From Microbacterium helvum (GTDB lineage: Bacteria > Actinomycetota > Actinomycetes > Actinomycetales > Microbacteriaceae): a stretch of DNA of 64,000 nt. Shown piece by piece: positions 8,764 to 16,107 of this stretch (its first letter is position 1; every line of letters starts with the position of its first letter). Below the pieces are notes generated by a model. The model was not told the DNA's origin, did not search any database, and worked only from the letters and a program-made list of their open reading frames with translations. The stretch spans positions 138,778 to 202,777 of the forward strand of contig NZ_JACXZS010000008.1 of assembly GCF_014779795.1 (NCBI RefSeq). The letters run 5' to 3'. The position numbers and the translations under genes were made by a program.

Positions 8764-8903
8764 TCAGGCGTAGAAGCCGTCGCGCAGGTTGATCCCGTGC
8801 TCGACCCACGCCTTGAGCGCGGCAAGCATTCCCGTCCAGCCCTCGCAGTCGCCGCACGCGCGCTTGGCGCCCGCGGGCGAGGCCTGCCATGCGGACAGAG
8901 CCG
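8764..8903 (-). pseudogene. C-terminal remnant of an SRPBCC/AHSA1-domain protein
   Basis: Reading leftward, the frame ending at the TGA 8764-8766 gives the segment EGWTGMLAALKAWVEHGINL, the C-terminal helix pattern of AHSA1/SRPBCC (activator of Hsp90-like) proteins. About 45 residues remain before the stop codon of the hydrolase gene at 8904, and no start codon with the rest of the domain is present. I read it as the surviving tail of a deleted gene. Codon use is consistent with its neighbours. Confidence 0.6.
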
Positions 8904-9680
8904 CTAGCCGAGGCGCTCCGAGACGACACGGACCGTCGCCACCGGGTCGGGGCGGTGCATGACCGACTCGGGCACGATGACGAGCTCGGCGCCGGCCATC
9001 TCGTCGGCCAGACGGTCTGCGGCGGTGATGAGCATGGGGAACGTCTGTTCGCCGCGCAGGATGGTGACCGGAACAGGCACCGACAGCATCTCGGCGCTCG
9101 GCACCGACGAGGCGTTCACGAGGTTGGTGTCGTACACGGTCGACTGCGCCAGCGGCAGCACCGCGGCGAACTGATTGCTCTGGCGGAACGCCTCGACCAT
9201 CTGTTCGGGCAGTCCCACGCCTTCGAGCTGGAAAGTCACGATCGCGTCGTCGGGCCGGCCCTCGTCCACGAAGCGCTGCAGACGCTCGGCGAGATCGGAC
9301 GGCGGCTCATCGATGCCGAACCGCAGCGGTGGCTCGGAGAGGAACAGGGCGCCCGTGTCGACGCCGCGCGCGGCCGCGTACAGCGCGAGCACGGCGCCGG
9401 AGGAATGACCCAGCACCGCGGTCGTGCCGCCCACCGCGTCGATCACCGCGGCGAGGTCTTCGGCCTCGCGTTCCGGAGTGGACCCGGGCGCGTCGCCGCT
9501 GGAGCCGCGGGCGCGGCGATCATAGGCGACGCCGCGGAAGCCGGCGTCCGCGAGCGCCTGGGCGAGACCTGTGGCGTCGGAGGCCTGAGAGAGCGCGCCG
9601 TTCACGATGACGACGGCAGGCCCGTCGCCGAAGACCTCATAGGCGATGGGAGTGCCGTCCGCAGAGTCGGTGGTGTGCAT
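8904..9680 (-). CDS. Alpha/beta hydrolase
   Basis: A 258-residue alpha/beta-hydrolase fold protein. GHSSG at residues 91-95 places the nucleophile at S93; VAYDRRARGSSGDAPG is the usual loop after strand 4, and a C-terminal HRPDP supplies a plausible catalytic histidine. There is no signal peptide, so it is cytoplasmic with unknown substrate (esterase, lactonase or peroxidase-like are all possible). It lies in a patch of decayed genes: an SRPBCC tail begins immediately downstream and two truncated fragments lie upstream. It itself looks intact. Confidence 0.88.
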   Translation of the reverse strand: MHTTDSADGTPIAYEVFGDGPAVVIVNGALSQASDATGLAQALADAGFRGVAYDRRARGSSGDAPGSTPEREAEDLAAVIDAVGGTTAVLGHSSGAVLALYAAARGVDTGALFLSEPPLRFGIDEPPSDLAERLQRFVDEGRPDDAIVTFQLEGVGLPEQMVEAFRQSNQFAAVLPLAQSTVYDTNLVNASSVPSAEMLSVPVPVTILRGEQTFPMLITAADRLADEMAGAELVIVPESVMHRPDPVATVRVVSERLG

Positions 9681-9712
9681 GCCGTCAGCAAACCACGGGC
9701 CACCGACACGCG

Positions 9713-10036
9713 CTATCGGCGGACGGCTGTGACGAACCCTCCGCGCTGCTCGGGCGCGGAGTCGGTGCGGTCGCCCGTCACGAGCGGGCGGTCGTAGCGA
9801 CGCTCGAGCTCGGCGACCGACACCTGGTCGACGGTCCAGCCGGCCGCGACGAGCACCGCGGCCGGGTCGGGCGGATCGGTGCGGGCGAGCAGTTCGTCGA
9901 AGGGGATGCCGGTGGCCTGGGCGAACGTGCGCAGACGCTCGCGGGTCTCGGGGGTGTCGGTCAGCGCCGGGGCGCGCTCGATGACGGCGCGCGAACCTGT
10001 CGCCGAGAGGTCGATGACGTCGTCGAGGAGCGCCGC
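9713..10036 (-). pseudogene. 5'-truncated SAM-dependent methyltransferase (TIGR00027/LCMT-like)
   Basis: The last 107 residues read as the C-terminal third of a leucine-carboxyl-methyltransferase-like enzyme: DDVIDLSATGSR, TGIPFDELLARTDPPDPAA, AAGWTVDQVSVAELERRYDR. Methyltransferase-like sequence stops at about 10036, where a hydrolase fragment on the opposite strand begins. The SAM-binding half is missing, so the product cannot be active. The frame stays open further right only because of high GC. Confidence 0.65.
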
Positions 10037-10289
10037 CTGGATCGCGACGCAGCGCCCGGCATCCTTCGTCGCGAACGTGACGCCGTCCGGCCCGCCGGCG
10101 TGGAAGACGATCCCGAGCTGGGCGGTGCTCGGCACGGATGACCTGGTGATCCCGATCGACGTGCAGCGCCGCATGGCCGAACGCGCCGGCGCGACGATCA
10201 CCGAGGTCGACGCGTCGCACGTGTCGATGGTGTCGCAGCCCGAGCCGACGCTCGCGGCGATCCGCGCGGCCGCGGCCACGATCGGCTGA
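10032..10289 (+). pseudogene. 5'-truncated alpha/beta hydrolase
   Basis: The plus-strand frame gives ATQRPASFVANVTPSG, PAWKTIPSWAVLGTDD and ITEVDASHVSMVSQPE. This is the C-terminal part, including the catalytic aspartate and histidine region, of an EstC-like alpha/beta hydrolase common in actinobacteria. The N-terminal half with the nucleophile is absent; upstream of 10032 the same frame no longer resembles a hydrolase. It abuts the methyltransferase fragment head to head, as a deletion between two divergent genes would leave it. Confidence 0.65.
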
Positions 10290-10301
10290 CGCGAACGTGA
10301 G

Positions 10302-10348
10302 CGGATCCCCGGGGATCGCGGTCGAGGCGCCGCGGACCCGGGGATCCG
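10302..10348. terminator. Hairpin between convergent genes
   Basis: CGGATCCCCGG (10302-10312) pairs with CCGGGGATCCG (10338-10348) across a 25-base GC-rich loop. It lies between the hydrolase remnant and the convergent gene at 10369, so it may serve either direction. Confidence 0.55.
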
Positions 10349-10368
10349 TCGTGTCAGGCGAAGGCGCG

Positions 10369-11010
10369 TCAGGCGAAGGCCTGCAGGGCGCGTCGGTAAG
10401 CGGCGCTGTCGGCGCGTGTCGTCGCGGTCATGAGCATCGCCGTGGGCGAGAGGCGCCGTTGGAACTCGCCGACGCACGGGATCGTCACGATCTTCGTGAG
10501 GCCTGCCTGCCATGCGGCGATGAGGTCGGCGAGGTCGCGGTGCTCGGGGCTGTCTACCAGGCGATGCCCGATACCGGACCGGTGCCGCTCGTCGCCGTGA
10601 TCCCTCCACTCCCGGTACGAGTCGTCGTCGAACGCGTCATCTCCGAACTCGTCCCGCCACGACGGGCCGACGAGCTCCTGCAGCAGAGCCAGCCGCTCCG
10701 GCGAGCCGTTCGCGGTCGTCTGCAGCCGCCCCATCAGTTCTGCCGTATCGTCGCGCCCCGCGTGCGCGGCCGCGGCGCGCCACACGCGCGGCCACGTCTC
10801 TTGCCACCTCGCTCGGGTCGCCTCGTCGACGGGCGCGGCCGGCCCCGGTGTGTCCGTGAGCATCGGGGGAAGGTCGTCGTCGCCCTCGATGCGCAGCCCG
10901 TGCGCCTCCCGCACCCACAGCAGCTCCAGCAGGGTGTGCGGCCGATCCTCCACGGTGATGGCCATGTCGTGCGGCCACGGATTGCCGGGGATGGGGCTCG
11001 TCGATCGCAT
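10369..11010 (-). CDS. Uncharacterised cytoplasmic protein
   Basis: I do not recognise a characterised family for this 213-residue soluble protein. It is rich in tryptophan and acidic residues (TLLELLWVREAHGLR, ETWPRVWRAAAAHAGRDD, SYREWRDHGDERHRSGI) and has no signal peptide or membrane helix. The ATG at 11010 (MRSTSPIPGNPWPHD) is chosen over the longer frame starting at 11070, which would run through a perfect palindrome. Ordinary codon use and length argue that it is a real gene. It is divergent from the protease gene at 11191. Confidence 0.7.
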   Translation of the reverse strand: MRSTSPIPGNPWPHDMAITVEDRPHTLLELLWVREAHGLRIEGDDDLPPMLTDTPGPAAPVDEATRARWQETWPRVWRAAAAHAGRDDTAELMGRLQTTANGSPERLALLQELVGPSWRDEFGDDAFDDDSYREWRDHGDERHRSGIGHRLVDSPEHRDLADLIAAWQAGLTKIVTIPCVGEFQRRLSPTAMLMTATTRADSAAYRRALQAFA

Positions 11011-11040
11011 GCGCTCATCATGGCCGGTCAGACCGACATC

Positions 11041-11074
11041 GTGGATGCCGTCACGCCGGCGTGACGGCATCCAC
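11041..11074. repeat. Perfect 34-base palindrome
   Basis: The half-site GTGGATGCCGTCACGCC is followed directly by its exact reverse complement, giving a 34-base palindrome with no spacer. It lies in the divergent promoter space between the genes at 11010 and 11191. GGATGCCGTCACGCC also occurs singly at about 16064 and inside the protease gene near 12793, so the half-site belongs to a word common in this genome. Confidence 0.85.
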
Positions 11075-11190
11075 TCGTCTTTGCGTCCGGGGTATCACCT
11101 CGGGCTGACGACTCTCTTTGCGGGTGGTGGAAGTACCACCGGGTGCGGGGCCCGGAGTGCGCCGCACCGAGTGATGGGGGGAGAACCATC

Positions 11191-13815
11191 ATGAAGTCCA
11201 GAGTCGTCTCGGTGCTCGCCGCCTGTGCGGTGGCGCTGGGGATGGTGGCCGTCGCGCCGCCTGCGTACGCGGCCCCGCCGGAGAGGGTGCGGGTCATCGT
11301 GCAGCTCGACCACAAGGCGTCGGGCGCCGACGTCGTGAAGGCCGTGGCCGGGGGAGCGACCAAGGTGAAGAAGACCTCGACCATGCCGTACGTGATCATG
11401 GAGGTGCCCGAGCCCGCGGTGAAGGGGCTGAAGCACAATCCGCACGTCGTCGGGGTCGTCGAGGACTTCGCCGACCCGCCCGCGCTGTCGAACGCGGTGC
11501 CGGTCGTGAACGGCGACGACGTGCAGGCGCTCGGCTTCACGGGCAGCGGTGCGACGGTCGCGATCCTTGACACGGGCATCGACGCCGATCACCCGTTCTT
11601 CGGCTCGCGCATTGTCGCGCAGCACTGCTTCTCGGATCCGACCGACGACGACGGCGACGGCGACGAGGCGAGCCTCTGCCCCGACGGCACGACCGAAGAC
11701 ACGTCGGCCGACATCGACAGCGACAACAACGCGAGCTGTGTCGATTCGGGCAGCAACATCTGCGACCACGGCACCCATGTCGCGGGCATCGCGGCGGGCC
11801 GTGCGGCCGACGACACCGCCGGGTCGCCTCCGGGCAACGGCATGGCACCGGGTGCGCAGATCATCGCCGTGCAGGTGTTCACGCGGGTCAACACGACCGC
11901 GGGATGCTCGCCGAACCCTGCCCCGTGCGTGCTGTCGTACGCGTCCGATCAGATCGAGGCGCTCGACTGGGTGCGCGGCCAGGCCGCGGCCAACCCGGGG
12001 TGGAACGTCGTGGCCAGCAACATGAGCCTCGGCGGCGGCAACAACGCCTCGGCGTGCGACGGCGACACCCGCAAGGCCGCGATCGACAGCAACCTCGCTG
12101 CCGGGATCGCCACGGTGATCGCGTCGGGCAACAGCTCGTTCCTCAACGCCGTGGGCGCGCCGGGCTGCATCTCGACCGCGTTCACCGTCGGCCGCACGAA
12201 CAACGACGACACCACGACGAACTCGGGCAACCGCGGTCCACTGCTGGACGTCATGGCGCCGGGATCGTCGATCGTCTCGTCGATCGACGACGACGTGTAC
12301 GGCTCCAAGAGCGGCACCTCGATGTCGACGCCGATGGTCACCGGCGCGCTCGCCGTGCTGCGGTCGGCGTATCCGGCGCGATCCGTCGCGAACCTGATGA
12401 GCGACATCACCTCGACCGGTGTGCCGATCACCTACACGACCAACGCGGCCGGGACGACGACGAACACCACGCCGCGCCTCGACCTGCTGGCGGCCCTGCA
12501 GGCGGCGAACGACCCGCCCGTGGTGACCGTCGACGACGCGTCGGTGACGGTCGACGAGGGTTCGCTCGCGACGAACACCGGTTCGGCGACGGATGCCGAC
12601 GGCACGGTCACCTCGGTGACCGCGAGCATCGGCACCGTGACGCCGTCGGGAACGTCGTGGACGTGGTCGTACACGCCGCCGGACGGTCCTGCCGACACCA
12701 CGGTCACGATCACCGCGACCGACGACAAGGGCGAGACGGCTCAGTCGACCTTCGACCTGCACGTCTCGAACGTGGCGCCCGCCGTGGTGGTGGATGCCGT
12801 CACGCCGGCGAACGAGAACAGCTCGGTGACCCTCACCGCGCACTTCTCCGACCCGGGTCTGGTCGACACGCACACTGCGAGCGTGGACTGGGGTGACGGA
12901 GTCGTGACCGCTGCCGCGGTGGTGGGGACGACGGTCTCGGCATCGCACGTGTACGGTGACGACGGCGCCTTCACCGCGACCCTGACCGTCACCGACAAGG
13001 ACGGCGGTGCGGGCTCCGACACCGGTTCGGCGGTCGTGGCGAACGTCGCCCCGACGGCCGAGATCACCGGTCCGCCCACGACCTCGTGGAACGGGCAGGA
13101 CATCGTGTTCGGCACCGAGGGCGTCCCGGTGGCGTTCGAAGCGCGGGGCACCGACCCGGGCAGCGACGACCTCGCCTTCGCCTGGGACTACGGCGACGGC
13201 GCGACCGCCGGTCACACCAGCCTGGTGAACCCGCCGGTGACCGATCCGGACCCGAGTCCCAGCATCCAGCCGAGGGATGTGGTGGATGCTGCACCCCACG
13301 CCTACGCGATGGCCTGTGCCGCGACGACCGGGGTGACCGTGTCGGACGACGACGCAGGTTCGGCGTCCGATGCCGTGCAGGTCGTGATCCTCGGCACCAG
13401 CACGGATGCCGGAACCCTCGGCGTCTGGCAGACCGACTACCGCGACAAGCGCTCGAACGTCCACACGACGGACGAGAAGCTGTGCCTGCTGTCGGTCGTG
13501 CGGGTGCTGAGCGCGGTGTTCGACGAGAAGGTGCCGCTGACGACGATCCCGCAGGGAGTGTCGGCGCTGTGGCCGAAGAACACCAAGAACCCGGCCGACC
13601 AGTTCGACGCGCACCTGCTGTCGCTGTGGCTGAACGTCGCCGACGGATCGATCGCCCTGGGCGACCCCGTCGACACGAACGGCGACGGTGTGGCGGACTC
13701 GACGGTCGGGGCTGTCATCCAGGCCGGTGAGGCGGCTCGGGTCGCTCCGGGCACGCCGGCGAGCGTGCTCACCTCGTTCAAGAACCTCTACGAGGCGATC
13801 AACGCCGCGGCGTGA
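11191..13815 (+). CDS. Secreted S8 (subtilisin-like) serine protease with PKD-type repeats
   Basis: An 874-residue exported protease. Residues 1-27 are a Sec signal peptide ending AYA-AP. About 30-110 form an I9-type inhibitor propeptide, and the catalytic domain follows with D127 (DTGID), H193 (HGTHVAG), oxyanion N314 (ASGN) and S377 (GTSMSTP), so the triad is complete. About 440-730 contain Ig/PKD-like beta repeats (VDWGDG, WDYGDG). The last 130 residues are a conserved-looking tail with the calcium-loop pattern DTNGDGVAD. No LPXTG or membrane anchor is seen, so the mature enzyme is probably released or wall-bound through the repeats. A GGGGGGAG ribosome-binding site precedes the ATG. It is monocistronic, ending in the hairpin at 13832. 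Confidence 0.95.
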   Translation: MKSRVVSVLAACAVALGMVAVAPPAYAAPPERVRVIVQLDHKASGADVVKAVAGGATKVKKTSTMPYVIMEVPEPAVKGLKHNPHVVGVVEDFADPPALSNAVPVVNGDDVQALGFTGSGATVAILDTGIDADHPFFGSRIVAQHCFSDPTDDDGDGDEASLCPDGTTEDTSADIDSDNNASCVDSGSNICDHGTHVAGIAAGRAADDTAGSPPGNGMAPGAQIIAVQVFTRVNTTAGCSPNPAPCVLSYASDQIEALDWVRGQAAANPGWNVVASNMSLGGGNNASACDGDTRKAAIDSNLAAGIATVIASGNSSFLNAVGAPGCISTAFTVGRTNNDDTTTNSGNRGPLLDVMAPGSSIVSSIDDDVYGSKSGTSMSTPMVTGALAVLRSAYPARSVANLMSDITSTGVPITYTTNAAGTTTNTTPRLDLLAALQAANDPPVVTVDDASVTVDEGSLATNTGSATDADGTVTSVTASIGTVTPSGTSWTWSYTPPDGPADTTVTITATDDKGETAQSTFDLHVSNVAPAVVVDAVTPANENSSVTLTAHFSDPGLVDTHTASVDWGDGVVTAAAVVGTTVSASHVYGDDGAFTATLTVTDKDGGAGSDTGSAVVANVAPTAEITGPPTTSWNGQDIVFGTEGVPVAFEARGTDPGSDDLAFAWDYGDGATAGHTSLVNPPVTDPDPSPSIQPRDVVDAAPHAYAMACAATTGVTVSDDDAGSASDAVQVVILGTSTDAGTLGVWQTDYRDKRSNVHTTDEKLCLLSVVRVLSAVFDEKVPLTTIPQGVSALWPKNTKNPADQFDAHLLSLWLNVADGSIALGDPVDTNGDGVADSTVGAVIQAGEAARVAPGTPASVLTSFKNLYEAINAAA

Positions 13816-13831
13816 CCGTCGTTGCGAGGTG

Positions 13832-13863
13832 CGGAGGGTCCGGCCTGTGAGCCGGGCCCTCCG
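13832..13863. terminator. Bidirectional terminator between protease and small basic protein genes
   Basis: A 13-base-pair hairpin (13832-13844 with 13851-13863, loop CTGTGA, one G-U pair) sits 16 bases after the protease stop and 7 bases before the stop codon of the convergent gene at 13871. It can serve both. Confidence 0.8.
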
Positions 13864-13870
13864 TCGTTCA

Positions 13871-14005
13871 TCAACCGGACGCGCCCTTGCGTGGTTTGAT
13901 GAACGCTCGTGTCTCCTGGCTCGCGCGCTTCTCGGCGCGCTTCTCCTTCAGTGACGATTGAGCGACCTTCTTGGCGCCCTTGGCTCGCGGTGATCTGTCC
14001 GACAT
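13871..14005 (-). CDS. Small very basic protein, 44 residues
   Basis: An open frame starting MSDRSPRAKGAKKVAQ, continuing with SLKEKRAEKRA and ending KPRKGASG. About a third of the residues are lysine or arginine. Short lysine-rich proteins of this kind with an LKEKRA block are widespread in Microbacteriaceae, but their function is unknown to me. The ATG at 14005 is preceded by AGGGGAAG. The stop faces the shared terminator at 13832-13863, which supports a real transcription unit. Confidence 0.65.
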   Translation of the reverse strand: MSDRSPRAKGAKKVAQSSLKEKRAEKRASQETRAFIKPRKGASG

Positions 14006-14109
14006 GGATGACTCGCTTCCCCTGGTCGGCTGGCGGGTGAACCATCGACCATAGCCGGTTCCCCAGCGAAGTCAACTCCGCTCAGGTTTGGTGAAAATTT
14101 CCGCTGACT

Positions 14110-14136
14110 TGCCTTTTTCTAGAACCGGGCTATGGT
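14110..14136 (+). promoter_or_regulatory. Sigma70-like promoter upstream of the zinc-finger gene
   Basis: TTGCCT (14110-14115) and TATGGT (14131-14136) are separated by 15 bases in a locally AT-rich stretch. The -10 box ends 7 bases before an ATG at 14144, which would make the first transcribed frame leaderless. Confidence 0.45.
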
Positions 14137-14143
14137 GATGGCC

Positions 14144-14308
14144 ATGATCACCCTGGCCCATCCGCACCGCGCAGAGCGTCTGTCCGACGCCTCCGTGGTG
14201 CCCGGTGCGGCCGAGCTCGCCGGTGCGCGCCACGAGGTGCTCCCGCCGCGGCGAGCCACCGCAGACGGAGCATTCCCGTGGGGTTCTTTCCGCGCCGAGC
14301 CTCCGTGA
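14144..14308 (+). CDS. Possible 54-residue leader ORF before the DksA-like gene
   Basis: An open frame MITLAHPHRAERLSDASVV ending at TGA 14306-14308, just downstream of the promoter at 14110-14136. Between it and the zinc-finger gene lie a GTCC-AACC-GGAC hairpin and a 20-base palindrome (14349-14368). It may be a real small protein or a leader whose translation affects the downstream hairpins. Evidence is positional only; I recognise no family. Confidence 0.35.
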   Translation: MITLAHPHRAERLSDASVVPGAAELAGARHEVLPPRRATADGAFPWGSFRAEPP

Positions 14309-14348
14309 ACCGGCGTCTCCCCGACCCGGTCCAACCGGACACACCTGG

Positions 14349-14368
14349 CGCGCCGCAGCTGCGGCGCG
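14349..14368 (+). promoter_or_regulatory. 20-base perfect palindrome in the 5' leader of the zinc-finger gene
   Basis: CGCGCCGCAG followed by its reverse complement CTGCGGCGCG, 12 bases before the AGGAG ribosome-binding site at 14381. It could be a regulator site or an RNA hairpin near the translation start. Confidence 0.4.
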
Positions 14369-14390
14369 TTCTCGTATCCAAGGAGCAGAT

Positions 14391-14705
14391 ATGCCCAGCC
14401 CAACTGTTGACACCGTCGCCCTCGCCGACGCGCAGCGCGAACTCGAAAGGCAGCTCGAAGAGCGTCTGGCCGTGATCCAGGAGCTTGCGCCCTTCGCGCT
14501 GCCGAGCGTGGATCCGGTCACCTGCCAGACGGCGGCATCCCATCGCCTTGCGGTCGAGCAGATCACCGCGGCGCTGAACAGGATCGCTCAGGGCACCTAC
14601 GGCCGCTGCAGCCGGTGCGGACGCCAGATCCCGCCCGCGCGGCTCGAGGTGCTGCCGCACGCCGACACCTGCATCGAATGTCAGAGCCATGCTGAAGCCG
14701 CGTAG
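14391..14705 (+). CDS. DksA/TraR-family zinc-finger protein
   Basis: A 104-residue protein. An N-terminal coiled-coil-prone region (residues 10-65, ADAQRELERQLEERL) precedes a C4 zinc finger with C73, C76, C94 and C97 (GRCSRCG and CIECQ). The family binds the secondary channel of RNA polymerase in the DksA/TraR model; short actinobacterial members such as this are mostly uncharacterised. AGGAG at 14381-14385 fixes the start. A small hairpin (CGCCC-GTC-GGGCG, 14735-14747) after the stop may terminate the transcript. Confidence 0.85.
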   Translation: MPSPTVDTVALADAQRELERQLEERLAVIQELAPFALPSVDPVTCQTAASHRLAVEQITAALNRIAQGTYGRCSRCGRQIPPARLEVLPHADTCIECQSHAEAA

Positions 14706-14788
14706 TCGCAAGCCCGTCGAGATCCCTTCCTTGCCGCCCGTCGGGCGAGGTGGGAAGACTCGACCCGTTTCGGGCGTTGCCCTTTCGC

Positions 14789-15814
14789 ATGCGCTCGATC
14801 GTGTACTCCCGCACCGGTACCTCGTCCGTCCTCTCGCTCGCGGAGCGTGAGCCCGCCGCTCCCGGTCCGGGGGAGGTGCGCGTGAGAGTCGCCGTGTCGG
14901 GGGTGAACCCGACCGACTGGAAGTCTCGTGCGGGCACCGCGAAGCCGGCATTCGACGAGGTCGTGCCCAACCAGGACGGCGCCGGTGTGATCGACGCCGT
15001 GGGTGAGGGGGTCACGCAGCTCGAAGTCGGAGACCGCGTGTGGCTGTATCTCGCGCAGCACCAGCGCCCGACCGGCACGGCGCAGGAGTACACGGTGGTC
15101 CCCGCCGAGCGGGCGGTGAAGCTGCCGGACGGCATCGGCTTCGATGTCGCGGCGAGCCTCGGGGTGCCGGCCATGACCGCTCATCGCGCGCTCACCGTGC
15201 ACGAGTCCGGACCCGCGCGGCTCTCGCCGGGATCGCTCGACGGCCGCGTCGTGCTGGTGGCCGGGGGAGCGGGCGCTGTCGGCCACGCCGCGATCCAGCT
15301 CGCGGTCTGGGCGGGGGCGACCGTGATCGCCACGATCTCGAGCGACGAGAAGGCTGCGCTCGCGACCGCGGCAGGCGCGCACCATGTCGTGAACTACCGC
15401 GACGGTGACGCCGCCGCGCAGATCGCCGCGTTCGCGCCCGACGGAGTCGACCACATCGTCGAGGTGTCGCTCGTGCAGAACGCAGGCCTCGACGCGCAGG
15501 TGATCGCCAACCACGGTTCGATCGCGTACTACGCCGACAACGGCGACGACCAGGCATTGCTTCCGGTGCGGTCGACCTTCGCGAAGAACGTGCGCATCCA
15601 GGGGCTGCTGCTGTACACGGTGGGAGAGGCGGCGCTTGCCGCTGCTGTGGAAGACATCTCCGCCGCGCTGCGCGACGGTGCGCTCCCCGTCGGCGAGGCG
15701 GCCGGGCTGCCGCTGACGTGGTTCGCGCTGGAAGAGACCGCCGCCGCCCACGACGCCGTCGAGCAGGGCGCCGTCGGCAAGGTGCTCATCGACGTCACCG
15801 GCGACAACCGCTGA
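14789..15814 (+). CDS. Zinc-independent quinone-oxidoreductase-like MDR enzyme
   Basis: A 341-residue medium-chain dehydrogenase/reductase of the NADPH:quinone reductase type. It has the N-terminal GroES-like domain (SGVNPTDWKSRAG) and the nucleotide-binding loop VAGGAGAVGHAAIQLA, but lacks the zinc-ligand cysteines. Members reduce quinones or enones with NADPH; the natural substrate is not predictable. The ATG at 14789 is preferred to an upstream in-frame start because the protein then begins at the family's usual MRSIVY-type position. It stands alone between convergent and co-directional neighbours. Confidence 0.88.
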   Translation: MRSIVYSRTGTSSVLSLAEREPAAPGPGEVRVRVAVSGVNPTDWKSRAGTAKPAFDEVVPNQDGAGVIDAVGEGVTQLEVGDRVWLYLAQHQRPTGTAQEYTVVPAERAVKLPDGIGFDVAASLGVPAMTAHRALTVHESGPARLSPGSLDGRVVLVAGGAGAVGHAAIQLAVWAGATVIATISSDEKAALATAAGAHHVVNYRDGDAAAQIAAFAPDGVDHIVEVSLVQNAGLDAQVIANHGSIAYYADNGDDQALLPVRSTFAKNVRIQGLLLYTVGEAALAAAVEDISAALRDGALPVGEAAGLPLTWFALEETAAAHDAVEQGAVGKVLIDVTGDNR

Positions 15815-15831
15815 CGCGGGTCGCGGGTGCG

Positions 15832-16038
15832 TCAGCCCGCCTTGCGCCGGCGCGCGACGACGATCGCGATCACGATCAGCACGACACCGGCGATGAGCAC
15901 CATCGGCCCGATCGTCGCCCACAGCGGCGACCCGCTCATCGCCGATCCGCCGAGGACGTTGAGGCCCTGCAGGGTCCACACCGCGCCGACCAGCACCAGG
16001 AGGATGCCCAGCGCGAGCCACGGCCACATTCGCTTCAT
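15832..16038 (-). CDS. Small two-helix membrane protein
   Basis: A 68-residue protein, MKRMWPWLALGILLVLVGAV, with two hydrophobic helices joined by a short loop (LNVLGGSAMSGSPLWA) and a basic C-terminus ARRRKAG. Proteins with this LQGLNVLGGSAM loop are common as uncharacterised membrane proteins in actinobacteria. TATGTT ends 6 bases before the start codon, so it is probably leaderless; the 80-residue alternative start is less likely. Confidence 0.7.
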   Translation of the reverse strand: MKRMWPWLALGILLVLVGAVWTLQGLNVLGGSAMSGSPLWATIGPMVLIAGVVLIVIAIVVARRRKAG

Positions 16039-16107
16039 GGCGCGAACATACTCCCGGATGATGGATGCCGTCACGCCCCGGGTTCCGCCGGTCAGAACCG
16101 CCGCCGC

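Noticed and set aside
11095..13614. 839-residue minus-strand open frame opposite the protease
   Set aside because: Composition is almost only R, V, G, A, D and H, as expected of the antisense of a GC-rich gene; the protease on the plus strand has a complete catalytic triad.
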